The notes: a model not told the origin generated them from the sequence alone. Positions 44,100 to 54,486 are shown, counted from the stretch's first letter. The stretch: 64,000 nucleotides of DNA from Vibrio crassostreae 9ZC13 (GCF_000272045.2 NZ_AJYZ02000019.1:539538-603537), one strand, 5' to 3'. Numbers and translations are program-made.

Positions 44100-44134
44100 A
44101 TTGGTATCGGCGTTATGTCGATACCAATTCTTTC
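44100..44134 (+). terminator. Hairpin between nrdD and nrdG
   Basis: ATTGGTATCG (44100-44109) and CGATACCAAT (44119-44128) form a perfect 10-bp stem followed by TTCTTTC. It is probably a partial terminator that sets the nrdD to nrdG ratio. Confidence 0.6.
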
Positions 44135-44198
44135 GTTTCAGCTTTTACAACACATCTTCTCAAACTATTAAGTAATCACGAGTTTTCAATACTGCCTT

Positions 44199-44666
44199 AT
44201 GAATTATCACCAATATCACCCAATCGACGTTGTAAATGGCCCTGGAACACGCTGCACTTTGTTTGTGTCGGGTTGTGTACACCAGTGTCGCGGGTGTTAT
44301 AACCAATCGACGCAAAGGTTGGACTCTGGGCATTTGTTTACTCAAGAACTGCAAGACCACATTATCGCTGATCTCAATGATCCGCGAATTAAGCGTCGTG
44401 GCTTGTCGCTTTCTGGTGGTGATCCTTTGCATCCTGCAAACGTGTCTGAAGTGCTTAAGCTTGTTCAGCGTGTAAAAGCAGAATGTGAAGGCAAAGACAT
44501 CTGGATGTGGACGGGCTACGAGCTCGACGAACTCGACGAAAAGCAGAGGCAAGTACTTGAATATGTTGATACTTTGATTGATGGTCGTTTTGAGCAAGAT
44601 AAAGCGGATCCAATGTTGGATTGGCGTGGTAGTTCAAACCAAATTATTCATCGGTTCCGACTCTAG
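44199..44666 (+). CDS. nrdG: Anaerobic ribonucleotide reductase activase NrdG
   Basis: 155-aa radical-SAM enzyme that installs the glycyl radical on NrdD. Cys26, Cys30 and Cys33 (CVHQCRGC) bind the [4Fe-4S] cluster. LSLSGGDPLHP near residue 68 binds S-adenosylmethionine, and WMWTGYELDEL follows. Length and opening (MNYHQYHPIDVVNGPGTRC) match E. coli NrdG closely. Confidence 0.97.
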   Translation: MNYHQYHPIDVVNGPGTRCTLFVSGCVHQCRGCYNQSTQRLDSGHLFTQELQDHIIADLNDPRIKRRGLSLSGGDPLHPANVSEVLKLVQRVKAECEGKDIWMWTGYELDELDEKQRQVLEYVDTLIDGRFEQDKADPMLDWRGSSNQIIHRFRL

Positions 44667-44711
44667 TAGACTTTCGTTAGTTAACGTCAACCTACATTAG
44701 TGCAAATTAGT

Positions 44712-44740
44712 AGCCTCAGCTTCTCTGTTGAGGCTTTTTT
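44712..44740 (+). terminator. Terminator after nrdG
   Basis: AGCCTCA (44712-44718) pairs with TGAGGCT (44729-44735), followed by TTTTT. Confidence 0.87.
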
Positions 44741-44931
44741 ATTTTATGACGTTCTAAATTTGTAAATTGATTGAATATTGAACTATATGGAATAGGGAAT
44801 ATTAGATTGCACCAGTCTCAACTAGAGTTATCTCCTAAAAATCAAAACTTTGATGAATTTCTGTTTCTTAAATTGTAAATAAAATGATAACTTGGAGGCC
44901 ATTACTTGAATTTCAAAGGGTTGTGACTTTC

Positions 44932-46116
44932 ATGTTTTCACATCTACCAAAACCAACTTTAGATCCAATTTTATCTCTTTCTGTCGCTTACCGTGGCGAT
45001 ACTCGTACTGATAAAGTCGATTTAGGCATTGGCGTTTACAAAAACGACCAAGGCGAAACTCCGATCATGAAAGCCGTTTCTAAGGCTCAAGATATCGTTG
45101 TTGAGACTCAGAAAACCAAAGCTTACGTTGGCCTAGCAGGCTGTGAAGAGTTCAACCAGAGCATGGTTGATCTGCTGCTTAAAGGGACTTCTGCAATGGA
45201 TCGCGTTGCTGCGATTCAAACACCGGGTGCAAGTGGTGCACTTCGCATGTTGGGTGACTTAATGAAAGTTTCTCAACCAGACACCACGGTTTGGATTTCA
45301 AACCCAAGCTACGTTAACCACAAACCGGTGATGGAAGCGGCAGGCTTAAAAGTTCGATATTACAACTACTTCAGTCCTGAAACGAAGCAAGTTGATACTG
45401 CAAGAATGTTGGATGACCTTTCAAAAGCGGGTCCATCAGATGTGGTACTACTGCACGGTTGCTGTCATAACCCAACGGGTGCGGATATCGACTTTGAGGC
45501 GTGGCAGGAAATTACCAAACTATCGCAGAAAAATGGCTTCTTGCCGTTCGTTGATATTGCTTACCAAGGCTTTGGTGATGGCTTAGAAGAAGACGCAAAA
45601 GGTCTTCAACACATGGCTAACAACGTCGAAGAGATGTTGATTACGACATCTTGCTCGAAGAACTTCGGTTTATACCGTGAAAGAACGGGTGCCGCTATCG
45701 TGATTGGCAAAAACAGCGAACACGTTGGCAATGCTAAAGGTAAGCTTCTAACGCTTGCTCGTTCAACTTACACAATGCCGCCAGATCATGGTGCAGCTTT
45801 GGTTAAAACAATTCTTCAGAATCAAGAGCTAACCTCGATTTGGAAGCAAGAATTGAGTGAAATGCAGCAACGTTTGTTAAATCTGCGCCAAAGTTTATGT
45901 GATGAATTGCGAAATACTTATAACACGTCACAATTTGACTTCATTGAAAGCCATAAAGGCATGTTTAGTGTACTAGGCTTTAAAGAAACTCAAATGAATC
46001 AATTACGTGAAGAATATGGAGTCTATGGTGTTGGTGATGGACGCATCAATATCGCAGGCCTTTCCGAATCTCATATTCCTTATGTAGCAAAAGCGATAGC
46101 AAACGTTTCAAAATAG
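44932..46116 (+). CDS. Aromatic/aspartate aminotransferase, class I
   Basis: 394 aa from the ATG at 44932 (FSHLPKPTLDPILSL matches the family start; the ORF can be read further up to 44884 but without family support). It is a pyridoxal-phosphate enzyme exchanging amino groups between aspartate or aromatic amino acids and 2-oxoglutarate. Signatures: VDLGIGVYKNDQGETP near 35, HGCCHNPTGAD near 180, FVDIAYQGFG near 212, and SCSKNFGLYRERTGA near 242 with the PLP-binding Lys. Compared with AspC or TyrB I cannot fix the substrate. Confidence 0.9.
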   Translation: MFSHLPKPTLDPILSLSVAYRGDTRTDKVDLGIGVYKNDQGETPIMKAVSKAQDIVVETQKTKAYVGLAGCEEFNQSMVDLLLKGTSAMDRVAAIQTPGASGALRMLGDLMKVSQPDTTVWISNPSYVNHKPVMEAAGLKVRYYNYFSPETKQVDTARMLDDLSKAGPSDVVLLHGCCHNPTGADIDFEAWQEITKLSQKNGFLPFVDIAYQGFGDGLEEDAKGLQHMANNVEEMLITTSCSKNFGLYRERTGAAIVIGKNSEHVGNAKGKLLTLARSTYTMPPDHGAALVKTILQNQELTSIWKQELSEMQQRLLNLRQSLCDELRNTYNTSQFDFIESHKGMFSVLGFKETQMNQLREEYGVYGVGDGRINIAGLSESHIPYVAKAIANVSK

Positions 46117-46127
46117 AAGGTGACTGA

Positions 46128-46814
46128 ATGTATAATTGGAAAGCGATTGTAGTTTTAATGCTAAGTGGTGGCCTGTTTGCTTGTTCGGCTACAACTCAAA
46201 CTCCTGTTGAGCCAGAGCAAAAGCCTCAAATCGAACAACCTGTTGTGGATGACTCTTCAAAAACTGACGCTACAGAAGGCGAGAAAGTAACGGAACCTAC
46301 TGAGAAGCCTGAAGAAGTAAAACCAACTGAGCCGGAAGTAAAACCTACACCTGTTGAAAAACCAGTAGAGAAGGTTAGAAAAACAAGTGATGGCAAACTG
46401 ATTCTTGGTGAAGAAGAGTGGGTGTTTGTTCCTGGTTTAAAAGAAGCGTTTAAAGCACGTGTCGATACCGGTGCAACAACCTCTTCAATCAGTGCAGTTG
46501 ATATTGTTGATTTTGAACGTGACGGCAAAGATTGGGTTAAGTTCAAGATTGAACACGACGGAATTACAACTGAAGAGATCAGCTTACCAGTAGAACGCTG
46601 GGTTAAGATCAAGCAATCAAGCGCAGAAGGCACACAACGACGCGCTGTGGTTGTAGCTTCGATTCAAATTGGCGATCTAAAAGACAAAACTGAATTTACG
46701 CTAGCCGACCGAACGCATCTTTCTTTCCCACTTCTGTTGGGTAGAAGCTTCTTTAGAGATGTTGCGGTTGTCGACGTGAGCAAAAAATACGTTCAGAAGA
46801 AAATTACTAAATAA
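46128..46814 (+). CDS. Lipoprotein with RimK-associated zinc-protease-like domain (PF05618 type)
   Basis: 228 aa. The lipobox GLFACSA puts the lipidated Cys near residue 19. A Pro/Glu/Lys-rich linker of about 65 residues follows (repeats such as PTEPEVKPTP). The C-terminal retropepsin-like domain has the Asp motif KARVDTGATTSSI near residue 112 and LLLGRSFFRDVAVVDVSKKY at the end. These proteins are called ATP-dependent zinc proteases in databases, but the DTGA motif points to an aspartic-protease fold. The gene starts 11 bases after the aminotransferase, with AAGGTGA as ribosome site. Confidence 0.85.
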   Translation: MYNWKAIVVLMLSGGLFACSATTQTPVEPEQKPQIEQPVVDDSSKTDATEGEKVTEPTEKPEEVKPTEPEVKPTPVEKPVEKVRKTSDGKLILGEEEWVFVPGLKEAFKARVDTGATTSSISAVDIVDFERDGKDWVKFKIEHDGITTEEISLPVERWVKIKQSSAEGTQRRAVVVASIQIGDLKDKTEFTLADRTHLSFPLLLGRSFFRDVAVVDVSKKYVQKKITK

Positions 46815-46903
46815 CAAGTTCTGCTCGTCATCAAAGCTTTTCGTTTTGAAGAGCTATAGTTTCAAAGGTGACGAGCTTAAAAGACTTTTAGTGTTGATAA
46901 ATG

Positions 46904-46938
46904 AAATCCCTACCAGTTCTGCTGGTGGGGATTTTTTT
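46904..46938 (+). terminator. Terminator after the zinc-protease-like gene
   Basis: AAATCCCTACCAG (46904-46916) pairs with CTGGTGGGGATTT (46922-46934, one wobble) and ends in a T run. An earlier inverted repeat, GCTCGTCA (46823-46830) with TGACGAGC (46869-46876), precedes it without a T tract. Confidence 0.88.
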
Positions 46939-47006
46939 ATTTACACCCCATAACGTATGAAAAGCATCTAAATGGTCTATGTTTACTATTCGTTTACTGT
47001 TTAGCC

Positions 47007-47036
47007 TCGACAACGTGATCGAGATCTCTATATAAT
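47007..47036 (+). promoter_or_regulatory. Sigma-70 promoter of ybiT
   Basis: TCGACA (47007-47012; 5 of 6 to TTGACA) and a perfect TATAAT (47031-47036) are separated by 18 bases. Transcription would start near 47043, leaving a leader of about 95 bases. Confidence 0.7.
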
Positions 47037-47138
47037 CCGCGCTTCGATTTTTGTTTAATCCATACTTTCGTACTTCTTATTTAGGTTCTTGAAATAGCCT
47101 AATAATTATCTGTCAGTACACGCTTAGGAATTAGTTCT

Positions 47139-48746
47139 TTGATATCTACCGCGAACATCACAATGCAATTTGGCGCAGAGCCGCTGTTTGAAAACATCTC
47201 TGCTAAATTTGGTAACGGCAACCGTTATGGTTTGATCGGCGCTAATGGTTGCGGCAAATCAACGTTCATGAAAATCCTAAGTGGCGCATTAACGCCAAGC
47301 TCGGGCAACGTTTCTATCACTCCAGGAGAAAAACTGGGTGTGCTAAGCCAAGATCAGTTCGCTTTCGAACAGTACAGCGTTATCGACGTTGTGATCATGG
47401 GCGACAGAAAACTTTGGGAAGTAAAACAAGAACGTGACCGCATTTACTCTTTGCCAGAAATGAGCGAAGACGACGGCATGAAAGTCGCAGAACTTGAAAG
47501 TGAATTCGCGGAAATGGATGGCTACACAGCTGAAAGCCGTGCTGGCGACATCCTAATTCAAGCGGGTATTGAAGAAGAGTTCCATTTCGGCTTGATGCAG
47601 CAAGTAGCTCCAGGTTGGAAACTGCGTGTGCTATTGGCACAAGCTCTGTTTGCAAACCCAGATATCCTGCTTCTTGATGAACCAACCAACAACTTGGACA
47701 TTCACACGATCAACTGGCTTGCTGAAGAGCTAAACCAGCGTAAATGTACAATGATCATCATTTCGCACGATAGACACTTCCTGAACTCTGTGTGTACACA
47801 CATGGCAGACATCGACTACGGTGAGCTACGTGTCTACCCTGGTAACTACGAGTACTTCCTAGAAGCATCTGGCTTGATTCGTGAACAGCTTTTAGCAAGC
47901 AACGCTAAGAAAGCGGCTGAAATCAGCGAGCTTCAAGATTTCGTAAACCGTTTTGGTGCTAACGCATCTAAAGCAAAACAAGCAAGCTCTCGTGCCAAGA
48001 AAATGGATAAGATCACGCTTGATGAAGTGAAATCATCGAGCCGTATGAGCCCATCTATTGATTTTGGCGAAGGTAAGAAACTACACCGTCAAGCGCTTGA
48101 ACTTCAAGACCTTGGTCACGGCTTCGATGGCGAAACATTGTTTGCCGGTGGTAACTTGCTGCTTGAAGCGGGTACTCGTCTTGCGGTTATCGGTGAGAAC
48201 GGTGTAGGTAAAACCACGCTGCTACGTTGCCTAGTTCAAGAGCTAGAGCAAAACGAAGGTATCGTAAAATGGTCTGAAAACGCATCTGTAGGCTACTGCC
48301 CACAAGATAGTACGTCTGACTTTGATAACGACCTGAGCATCTTCGATTGGATCTCACAATGGCGCACAGTGAAGCACGATGACCTTATGGTACGTGGCAT
48401 TCTAGGTCGCCTATTGTTTACTGCTGACGATGCGAACAAAAAAGCGCGTAACTGTTCTGGTGGTGAGAAGAACCGTCTGTTATTCGGCAAGCTAATGATG
48501 CAAGACATCAACGTGCTTGTAATGGACGAACCAACCAACCACATGGACATGGAAGCAATCCAAGCCCTGAACGACGCGTTGAAGGTTTACACTGGCACGC
48601 TTATCTTCGTAAGCCATGACCGAGAGTTCGTTTCTTCATTAGCAACACACATCATCGATGTAAAAGATCAACAGCTAGTGAGCTTCCAAGGTACTTATGA
48701 AGAGTACTTAGATCACCAGAAAAAGATGCTGATGGTTAGCTTATAA
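47139..48746 (+). CDS. ybiT: ABC-F family ATPase YbiT
   Basis: 535 aa with two ATP-binding cassettes and no membrane segments, as in ribosome-binding ABC-F translation factors. The first Walker A is GANGCGKST near 33 and its Walker [13 protein letters not shown] near 178. The linker is rich in Ala/Lys ([16 protein letters not shown]). The second Walker A is GENGVGKTT near 352, with signature [13 protein letters not shown] and [10 protein letters not shown]. The start is TTG with TTAGGAA upstream. Similarity to E. coli YbiT is strong along the whole length. Confidence 0.93.
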   Translation: MISTANITMQFGAEPLFENISAKFGNGNRYGLIGANGCGKSTFMKILSGALTPSSGNVSITPGEKLGVLSQDQFAFEQYSVIDVVIMGDRKLWEVKQERDRIYSLPEMSEDDGMKVAELESEFAEMDGYTAESRAGDILIQAGIEEEFHFGLMQQVAPGWKLRVLLAQALFANPDILLLDEPTNNLDIHTINWLAEELNQRKCTMIIISHDRHFLNSVCTHMADIDYGELRVYPGNYEYFLEASGLIREQLLASNAKKAAEISELQDFVNRFGANASKAKQASSRAKKMDKITLDEVKSSSRMSPSIDFGEGKKLHRQALELQDLGHGFDGETLFAGGNLLLEAGTRLAVIGENGVGKTTLLRCLVQELEQNEGIVKWSENASVGYCPQDSTSDFDNDLSIFDWISQWRTVKHDDLMVRGILGRLLFTADDANKKARNCSGGEKNRLLFGKLMMQDINVLVMDEPTNHMDMEAIQALNDALKVYTGTLIFVSHDREFVSSLATHIIDVKDQQLVSFQGTYEEYLDHQKKMLMVSL

Positions 48747-48802
48747 AGCAAGTCGCTGGCTCAGGTCGTGAACGACTAAAAGCCAGCGAAACTAACAAAC
48801 AA

Positions 48803-48836
48803 AAAAGCCCCGAACATTAATATGTTCGGGGCTTTT
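48803..48836. terminator. Bidirectional terminator after ybiT
   Basis: AAAAGCCCCGAACAT (48803-48817) pairs perfectly with ATGTTCGGGGCTTTT (48822-48836), between converging genes. Confidence 0.93.
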
Positions 48837-48883
48837 CTATGTAATACGTTTAGCTATTTATTACTCAGTAATTGAAATCTAGA

Positions 48884-49408
48884 TTAGAATCCGAATCGAG
48901 CCGACATTAAGATTTGGTGGCCATATGTGCCGTTATTGCGCATATCAAGACCAACAGACAGTTGATCAGTTGAATGGAAACGAGCACCGATACCCAAAAT
49001 TGAACGAGTGTCATCGTTGTCGATCAGTTGACCAAGGCGTGCGTTAACTTCAACGTTTGCCATTAACCAAGCTCTCAAGCCAAGGTTAATTTCTGTTTTG
49101 ATGTGGTTATCGTCATTCCGTTCAATGTTGTGCAGTAACATTTGGCCAGTAACGTCAGCAAATTGACTGATTGGGCCGTTGAATCCCATACCTACCGCTG
49201 CATCCCAATCACTTTCAAATTCTGAATCGATACGAGCAACAAAATGAGAGTTCTGAGTGAACATTGTTGTGACTTCACCACCGAAAGTACTTGGGCTAGT
49301 ACCCATGCGCAGCTCGAATGTGTTGTAGTTAAAGTTGTTTGCAGACGCAGAGAATGAACACAGTGCAGCGAGTCCTAAAAGGACAGTCTTATTCGTGCAA
49401 CCTAGCAT
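48884..49408 (-). CDS. YfaZ-family outer-membrane protein
   Basis: 174 aa from the ATG at 49408, with GGAG ribosome site; longer readings to 49474 lack a signal peptide at the start. The signal peptide ends near SASA (residue 22). Alternating beta strands follow (ELRMGTSPSTFGGEVTTMF, VGLDMRNNGTYGHQ) and the terminal residue is Phe (MSARFGF), typical of a small outer-membrane barrel. Function unknown. Confidence 0.8.
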   Translation of the reverse strand: MLGCTNKTVLLGLAALCSFSASANNFNYNTFELRMGTSPSTFGGEVTTMFTQNSHFVARIDSEFESDWDAAVGMGFNGPISQFADVTGQMLLHNIERNDDNHIKTEINLGLRAWLMANVEVNARLGQLIDNDDTRSILGIGARFHSTDQLSVGLDMRNNGTYGHQILMSARFGF

Positions 49409-49448
49409 GGTGACTCCATATAAATTGTATTTTGCGGCAGTATAATAC

Positions 49449-49472
49449 AAAAAAGCCTGCAATATGCAGGCC
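49449..49472 (-). terminator. Terminator of the BOF-protein gene
   Basis: GCCTGCA (49455-49461) pairs with TGCAGGC (49465-49471). On the minus strand the stem is followed by TTTTTT. Confidence 0.85.
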
Positions 49473-49506
49473 AATTATTTGAAGTCGGTATTTTTATATT
49501 AATCGC

Positions 49507-49899
49507 TTATAGAACCTGGATGTGGTCCACTTCGATTTCAGGTGTCTTACCACCTTCATATTCACCGAAGATACGAACTTTTGTATCAGCGGTCAGTGGT
49601 TGTGCTAGGCGGATATCATCATCAAGTTCGATTTGAATTTCACTCTGGCCATCAGAGAAGACAAACGTGTCATTCTTAAGTTGACGAACGATCTTGCCAT
49701 CCACAATTGCTTCTTGCTCTGCGAACATGCTTGTGTCGGCAAGTAGTGTCGCAACAGAAACGGTTTCAATTGGGCCAGTATAAGCAATAGCGCTTTCGTG
49801 CTTGCTGTTGACATTATTATTGCTGTTGTGGTCACTAGCCATTGCGAAAGTAGGAGCAAGGATAATAGTAGATGCGATAGCTAATACAGTTTTTTTCAT
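49507..49899 (-). CDS. YgiW/YdeI-family exported OB-fold (BOF) stress protein
   Basis: 130 aa with a signal peptide ending near FAMA (residue 21). The mature domain (TGPIETVSVATLLADTSMF, then VDGKIVRQLKNDTFVFSDG and QIELDDD) is the bacterial OB-fold typical of E. coli YgiW and YdeI. Those are periplasmic proteins linked to oxidative and acid stress. The putative Cra-like sites at 49927-49957 lie just upstream. Confidence 0.88.
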   Translation of the reverse strand: MKKTVLAIASTIILAPTFAMASDHNSNNNVNSKHESAIAYTGPIETVSVATLLADTSMFAEQEAIVDGKIVRQLKNDTFVFSDGQSEIQIELDDDIRLAQPLTADTKVRIFGEYEGGKTPEIEVDHIQVL

Positions 49900-49926
49900 G
49901 GTGAATCCCTTAATGTTGTTTTTAGT

Positions 49927-49957
49927 AGAAACGTTTTTCTGAATTTGAAACGTTTCT
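49927..49957. promoter_or_regulatory. Two Cra/LacI-type operator-like palindromes
   Basis: TGAAACGTTTCT (49946-49957) matches the Cra consensus TGAAACGTTTCA at 11 of 12 bases. AGAAACGTTTTT (49927-49938) is a weaker copy 19 bp away. They lie 28-58 bp before the BOF gene and upstream of cobQ on the other side. Confidence 0.45.
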
Positions 49958-50177
49958 TTTCGTTAGTACGTTTTTTGTTGAAGCGCCTGTTATCGTTCAC
50001 AAGCTTCGTTTCGATGGAGCTATTAAACAACACTGGGGTTGAATCCAGAGTGAGTAACACATTCATTTTCCATTCATTTTATTGAGCATCTACTCGGCAA
50101 TGACGTTAAGATGGTCGCAGAGAAATATTGCCCACAGCTATAAATTGAAAATTAAGAAATTAAGGATTTAAGTACAA

Positions 50178-51644
50178 ATGCGAGCACCATTAAGTGCCCT
50201 TATGGTTCAAGGGACAACGTCAGATGCCGGAAAAAGTGTTTTGGTGGCAGGTTTATGCCGTGTTTTGGCAAGGAAAGGAATCAAAGTGGCACCTTTTAAG
50301 CCACAAAACATGGCGTTGAACAGTGCTGTGACAAAAGATGGTGGCGAAATTGGCCGTGCTCAAGCGGTTCAGGCGCAAGCTTGTAATATAGAGCCAACCG
50401 TTCACATGAACCCTGTATTGCTAAAGCCCAACTCAGATACCGGCGCGCAAGTGATTTTGCAAGGCCGAGCGCTGAGCAACATGGAAGCGATGGGTTATCA
50501 TGATTACAAGAAAGTGGCGATGGATACAGTTATCGATTCGTTTGACCGACTTTCTGAAGAATATGAAAGCGTGATGATTGAAGGTGCGGGGAGCCCAGCC
50601 GAAATCAATCTTCGTGAAAATGATATCGCTAACATGGGATTTGCTGAGAAAGCGAACATCCCTGTGATCATCGTTGCTGATATTGACCGTGGTGGCGTTT
50701 TTGCGCATCTCTACGGGACATTAGCTCTATTGTCTGAATCTGAACAAGCTCGTGTAAAAGGCTTTGTGATAAATCGTTTTAGAGGCGATATCGCACTGCT
50801 TCAATCTGGCCTAGATTGGCTAGAGGAAAAAACCGGCAAGCCTGTGATTGGTGTGTTGCCATATCTGCATGGTTTTAACTTAGAAGCGGAAGATGCCATT
50901 ACCTCTGCTCAAGAGTCTTACGGAGAAGCTAAGCTTAAGGTGGCGGTGCCAGTGCTAACCCGAATCAGCAACCATACAGACTTTGACGCGTTAAGATTGA
51001 ATCCTTCGATTGATTTACGTTATGTCGGTAAAGGCGAACGTGTAAACAATGCTGATTTAATTATCTTGCCGGGTACAAAGTCGGTAAGAGCAGATTTGGA
51101 TTACCTAAAAGAACAAGGCTGGGATAAAGATATTCAACGCCACCTGCGCTTAGGCGGCAAAGTGATGGGTATCTGCGGGGGCTACCAAATGTTAGGTAAC
51201 ATCATCCTCGATCCTGATGGCGTTGAAGGGGAACCCGGCAGCAGCGAAGGGTTAGGGTATCTGGATACTGAAACGACCCTTACACAGCAGAAAACCTTAA
51301 CCAACGTACGCGGCACCATGACGCTGGATGGCAAAACAGCACAAGTAAAAGGGTATGAAATCCACGTAGGTAGGACTGATGTCAAAGAAACAGCCTTACC
51401 GGTTCAGTTAGAATCTGGCAGCCTAGATGGCGCTGTGAATCAAGATAACTCGATTTTTGGTACTTACTTGCATGGCGTATTCGACAACAGTGATGCGTTG
51501 TCGCTTATTTGCGAATGGGCAGGAGCCAACGATGTGACCGCGATTGACCACGAACAGCTTAAAGAGCTGGGTATTAATCGAATCGCTGATGCCATCGAAG
51601 AGTACTTAAATCTTGATCTGCTTTGGCCAGAGTTAACAGCTTAA
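50178..51644 (+). CDS. cobQ: Cobyric acid synthase CobQ
   Basis: 488 aa. Amidates the side chains of adenosylcobyrinic acid a,c-diamide with glutamine and ATP. The N-terminal ATP-binding domain has [16 protein letters not shown] and [10 protein letters not shown] near residues 10-50. The C-terminal class I glutaminase-like domain has the nucleophile Cys in [11 protein letters not shown] near residue 334 and the His in [10 protein letters not shown] near 433. No other cobalamin gene lies in the window. It is followed by modABC, which has an unrelated role. Confidence 0.93.
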   Translation: MRAPLSALMVQGTTSDAGKSVLVAGLCRVLARKGIKVAPFKPQNMALNSAVTKDGGEIGRAQAVQAQACNIEPTVHMNPVLLKPNSDTGAQVILQGRALSNMEAMGYHDYKKVAMDTVIDSFDRLSEEYESVMIEGAGSPAEINLRENDIANMGFAEKANIPVIIVADIDRGGVFAHLYGTLALLSESEQARVKGFVINRFRGDIALLQSGLDWLEEKTGKPVIGVLPYLHGFNLEAEDAITSAQESYGEAKLKVAVPVLTRISNHTDFDALRLNPSIDLRYVGKGERVNNADLIILPGTKSVRADLDYLKEQGWDKDIQRHLRLGGKVMGICGGYQMLGNIILDPDGVEGEPGSSEGLGYLDTETTLTQQKTLTNVRGTMTLDGKTAQVKGYEIHVGRTDVKETALPVQLESGSLDGAVNQDNSIFGTYLHGVFDNSDALSLICEWAGANDVTAIDHEQLKELGINRIADAIEEYLNLDLLWPELTA

Positions 51645-51700
51645 GCCGCCATTTAGAAATTAGCTAAAGAACTTAAACGAACAATAGATAAGTGATAACA

Positions 51701-52459
51701 ATGAAAAAGCGAGTCTTCCTTTTAACCATGGCTTTAACTTCGGCATTGAGTTCTAGTCATCTTTTTGCTGCGGAAAAGCTACGAGTTTACGCTGCATCGT
51801 CGATGACCAATGCGGTTAATCTGTTGGTTGAAGAGTTTGGGAAAGACCATTCTGTCGATGTGATTCCTGTGTACGCGAGTACATCGTCTTTGGTGCGACA
51901 AATCGAAAGAGGAGCACCAGCAGACATTTTTATCTCGGCAAATGAGAAATGGATGACGCATTTAGTCGATCGTAAATTGGTTTATAGTGACAATGTCACA
52001 AACCTATGTGAAAACGAACTGGTGCTGATTGCTCCTAAAGAGACATCGGTAACGTTAGACCTATCAAAAGGTGAACAATGGGCTAAACTTCTTACTAATG
52101 AAAGGCTTGCAGTGGGTAACACCATGTCGGTTCCTGCTGGTATCTATGCAAAAGAAGCGTTAGAAACGTTAGGTGTATGGGACGATGTGAAAACTCGATT
52201 GGCACCAAGTAACAATGTTCGTATGGCCTTAGCCTTAGTCGAGCGCAGTGAAGCTAAGCTTGGCATTGTCTACAAAACGGATGCGTTGCTTTCTAAAGAA
52301 GTAAACCTAGTGTCGACCTTCCCATCAGATCTGCACACACCAATACGTTACCCTGTAGCGAAGTTGAGTGATAAAGTTGTGGCAGAAGAGTTCTATACTT
52401 TCCTAAAGAGCGAAAAAGCGAAAGACACCTTGAACAGTTTTGGATTTGAAGTGCGTTAA
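51701..52459 (+). CDS. modA: Molybdate ABC transporter substrate-binding protein ModA
   Basis: 252 aa from the ATG at 51701; a GTG at 51692 is possible. The signal peptide ends near LFAAEK (residue 24). The oxyanion-binding signatures are YAASSMTNAVN near residue 31, the STSSLVRQIERGAPADIFIS stretch near 60, and NTMSVPAGIYA near 145. It captures molybdate in the periplasm for ModBC. Confidence 0.95.
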   Translation: MKKRVFLLTMALTSALSSSHLFAAEKLRVYAASSMTNAVNLLVEEFGKDHSVDVIPVYASTSSLVRQIERGAPADIFISANEKWMTHLVDRKLVYSDNVTNLCENELVLIAPKETSVTLDLSKGEQWAKLLTNERLAVGNTMSVPAGIYAKEALETLGVWDDVKTRLAPSNNVRMALALVERSEAKLGIVYKTDALLSKEVNLVSTFPSDLHTPIRYPVAKLSDKVVAEEFYTFLKSEKAKDTLNSFGFEVR

Positions 52460-53158
52460 ATGATGTATTTATCGGAATACGAATACCAAGCCTTAATGCT
52501 GAGCTTAAAAGTCGCTGGGTTTGCAATCTTATGGCTTATCCCTATCGGTATTGGCTTAGCATGGCTACTTGCTAAGAAACAATTTGTAGGTAAGAGCATT
52601 GTTGAGAGTATTGTCCATTTACCTTTGGTACTTCCACCTGTGGTTATTGGCTATTTACTGCTAGTGATGATGGGCAGGCAAGGTATCATAGGTTCGTGGC
52701 TCAATGACGTGTTTGGTATTGTATTCAGCTTTAGCTGGAAGGGCGCGGCACTCGCTTGTGTGGTTGTGGCGTTGCCGCTGATGGTTCGCTCTATTAGATT
52801 GAGCCTAGAAACCGTAGACAGTAAGCTTGAAGAGGCGGCTGCTACATTAGGCGCTTCACCTCTTCGTGTGTTTTTCACGATCACTTTACCCTTGATGATC
52901 CCAGGGGTCATTACCGGCACCATGCTTTCATTCGCAAGAAGCCTAGGGGAGTTTGGCGCGACCATCAGCTTCGTTTCAAATATTCCCGGTGAAACTCAAA
53001 CCATTCCTTTGGCTATGTATACCTTTATTGAAACCCCTGGCGCTGAAATGGAAGCCGCGCGTTTGTGTGTCATTTCTATTGTGATAGCGCTGGGTTCATT
53101 GATGCTATCTGAGTGGCTCAACAAAAAGTCAGCACAACGCTTGGGAGGCAATGCATGA
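52460..53158 (+). CDS. modB: Molybdate ABC transporter permease ModB
   Basis: 232 aa with about five membrane helices and the binding-protein-dependent transport signature [21 protein letters not shown] near residues 118-139. The start ATG immediately follows the modA stop. It overlaps modC by 4 bases. Confidence 0.95.
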   Translation: MMYLSEYEYQALMLSLKVAGFAILWLIPIGIGLAWLLAKKQFVGKSIVESIVHLPLVLPPVVIGYLLLVMMGRQGIIGSWLNDVFGIVFSFSWKGAALACVVVALPLMVRSIRLSLETVDSKLEEAAATLGASPLRVFFTITLPLMIPGVITGTMLSFARSLGEFGATISFVSNIPGETQTIPLAMYTFIETPGAEMEAARLCVISIVIALGSLMLSEWLNKKSAQRLGGNA

Positions 53159-54261
53159 GTGCTTTGATCCTCCAATATCAACAACAACTTGGTGAAACGT
53201 TCTTTGATATCGACTTGGAATTACCAAGTAGCGGCATTACGGCAATTTTTGGTCGTTCTGGCGCGGGTAAAACCTCACTTATCAATGCAATCAGTGGCCT
53301 TAAACAGCCCGATAAAGGTCTGATCAGCGTATCTGGAACCACACTGTTCGATAGTGAAAATGGCATTAATTTGCCGACTCACAAACGCAACGTCGGTTAT
53401 GTGTTCCAAGAGTCGCGATTGTTTCCACATATGAAGGTGGCAGCGAACCTTAAATACGGTATGAAAAGCGTCAATCAAGCGCACTTTGAGCAAATAGTCT
53501 CGCTGTTGTCTTTGGGTTCATTGCTTGACCGATACCCAGCTCGTTTGTCTGGCGGTGAGAAGCAACGTGTGGCGATTGGCCGCGCTTTGTTATCAAAGCC
53601 GAGCATTTTGTTGATGGATGAGCCTTTAGCGTCTCTCGACTTGCCTCGTAAGCGCGAAGTGATGCCATTTCTGGAAAACTTATCCGAAACCGTCCAAATA
53701 CCGATCATCTATGTCACCCATAGCCTCAATGAAATTTTACGCTTGGCAAATCACCTTGTGATTATTGACCAAGGCAAAGTGATTTCGTCGGGTGTGACGG
53801 AAGAGGTTTGGGCATCGAGAGCCATGCAACCTTGGCAATCTTTCTCAGAGCAAAGCTCGTTGTTTGAAGCGACATTAGCGGAACACAATGACGATTATGC
53901 GCTGTCTCGCCTGATGCTAGGAAAGTCGACGTCGTTATGGGTTCAGAAAGTATCGAGTGAGCTTGGTACGACAGTGAGGCTGCAAGTTAGGGCAAATGAT
54001 GTCTCTATCACGCTAGAACGGCCGAAAGGGACTTCTATACGTAACATCCTTCCTGTCACCATTAAAAGCGTAGAGACGCACCAACAAGGCACAAATAAGC
54101 AGAGTGTCGAGGTCGAGCTAGAGTTAGAGTCTGGGTGCTACCTATGGGCAACCATTACATTGTGGGCGCTGGATGAGTTAAATCTAGAAATCGGGCAGCG
54201 TGTTTACGCTCAAATTAAAGGTGTGAGTGTCGCTCAAAGAGATATCGCGGTAACGCATTAA
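53155..54261 (+). CDS. modC: Molybdate ABC transporter ATP-binding protein ModC
   Basis: 368 aa from the ATG at 53155, which overlaps the modB stop. The N-terminal ATPase has Walker [10 protein letters not shown] near residue 32, signature [15 protein letters not shown] near 130 and Walker [13 protein letters not shown] near 152. The C-terminal TOBE domain (after about 285) binds molybdate and regulates the pump. No ModE-like gene is adjacent. Confidence 0.95.
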   Translation: MSALILQYQQQLGETFFDIDLELPSSGITAIFGRSGAGKTSLINAISGLKQPDKGLISVSGTTLFDSENGINLPTHKRNVGYVFQESRLFPHMKVAANLKYGMKSVNQAHFEQIVSLLSLGSLLDRYPARLSGGEKQRVAIGRALLSKPSILLMDEPLASLDLPRKREVMPFLENLSETVQIPIIYVTHSLNEILRLANHLVIIDQGKVISSGVTEEVWASRAMQPWQSFSEQSSLFEATLAEHNDDYALSRLMLGKSTSLWVQKVSSELGTTVRLQVRANDVSITLERPKGTSIRNILPVTIKSVETHQQGTNKQSVEVELELESGCYLWATITLWALDELNLEIGQRVYAQIKGVSVAQRDIAVTH

Positions 54262-54263
54262 AC

Positions 54264-54281
54264 CTGACAAGGTCAGTTTTT
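54264..54281 (+). terminator. Short terminator after modC
   Basis: CTGAC (54264-54268) pairs with GTCAG (54272-54276), followed by TTTTT. The stem is only 5 bp, so this is a modest call. Confidence 0.6.
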
Positions 54282-54486
54282 CGATATTGCCGCGATACTG
54301 CCTGTTATAGGTTCTGAAAATTCGGTCTTGATTCCATGAATGGATACATGCGTCATTTTTATACGGTATAACTGCCAGTTTTGCGCCACACTATATGAGT
54401 GTTAAAGCATATGATTTGTCGAATCATATGAACATTAGCAACAAGAACATACAGACGTAACGATCGACGAACAGAAAATAGCGGAT
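54282..54486. other. Gene-free stretch between modC and a converging gene
   Basis: About 200 bases of the 311-base gap. I see no gene, repeat or regulatory motif here. Confidence 0.5.
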
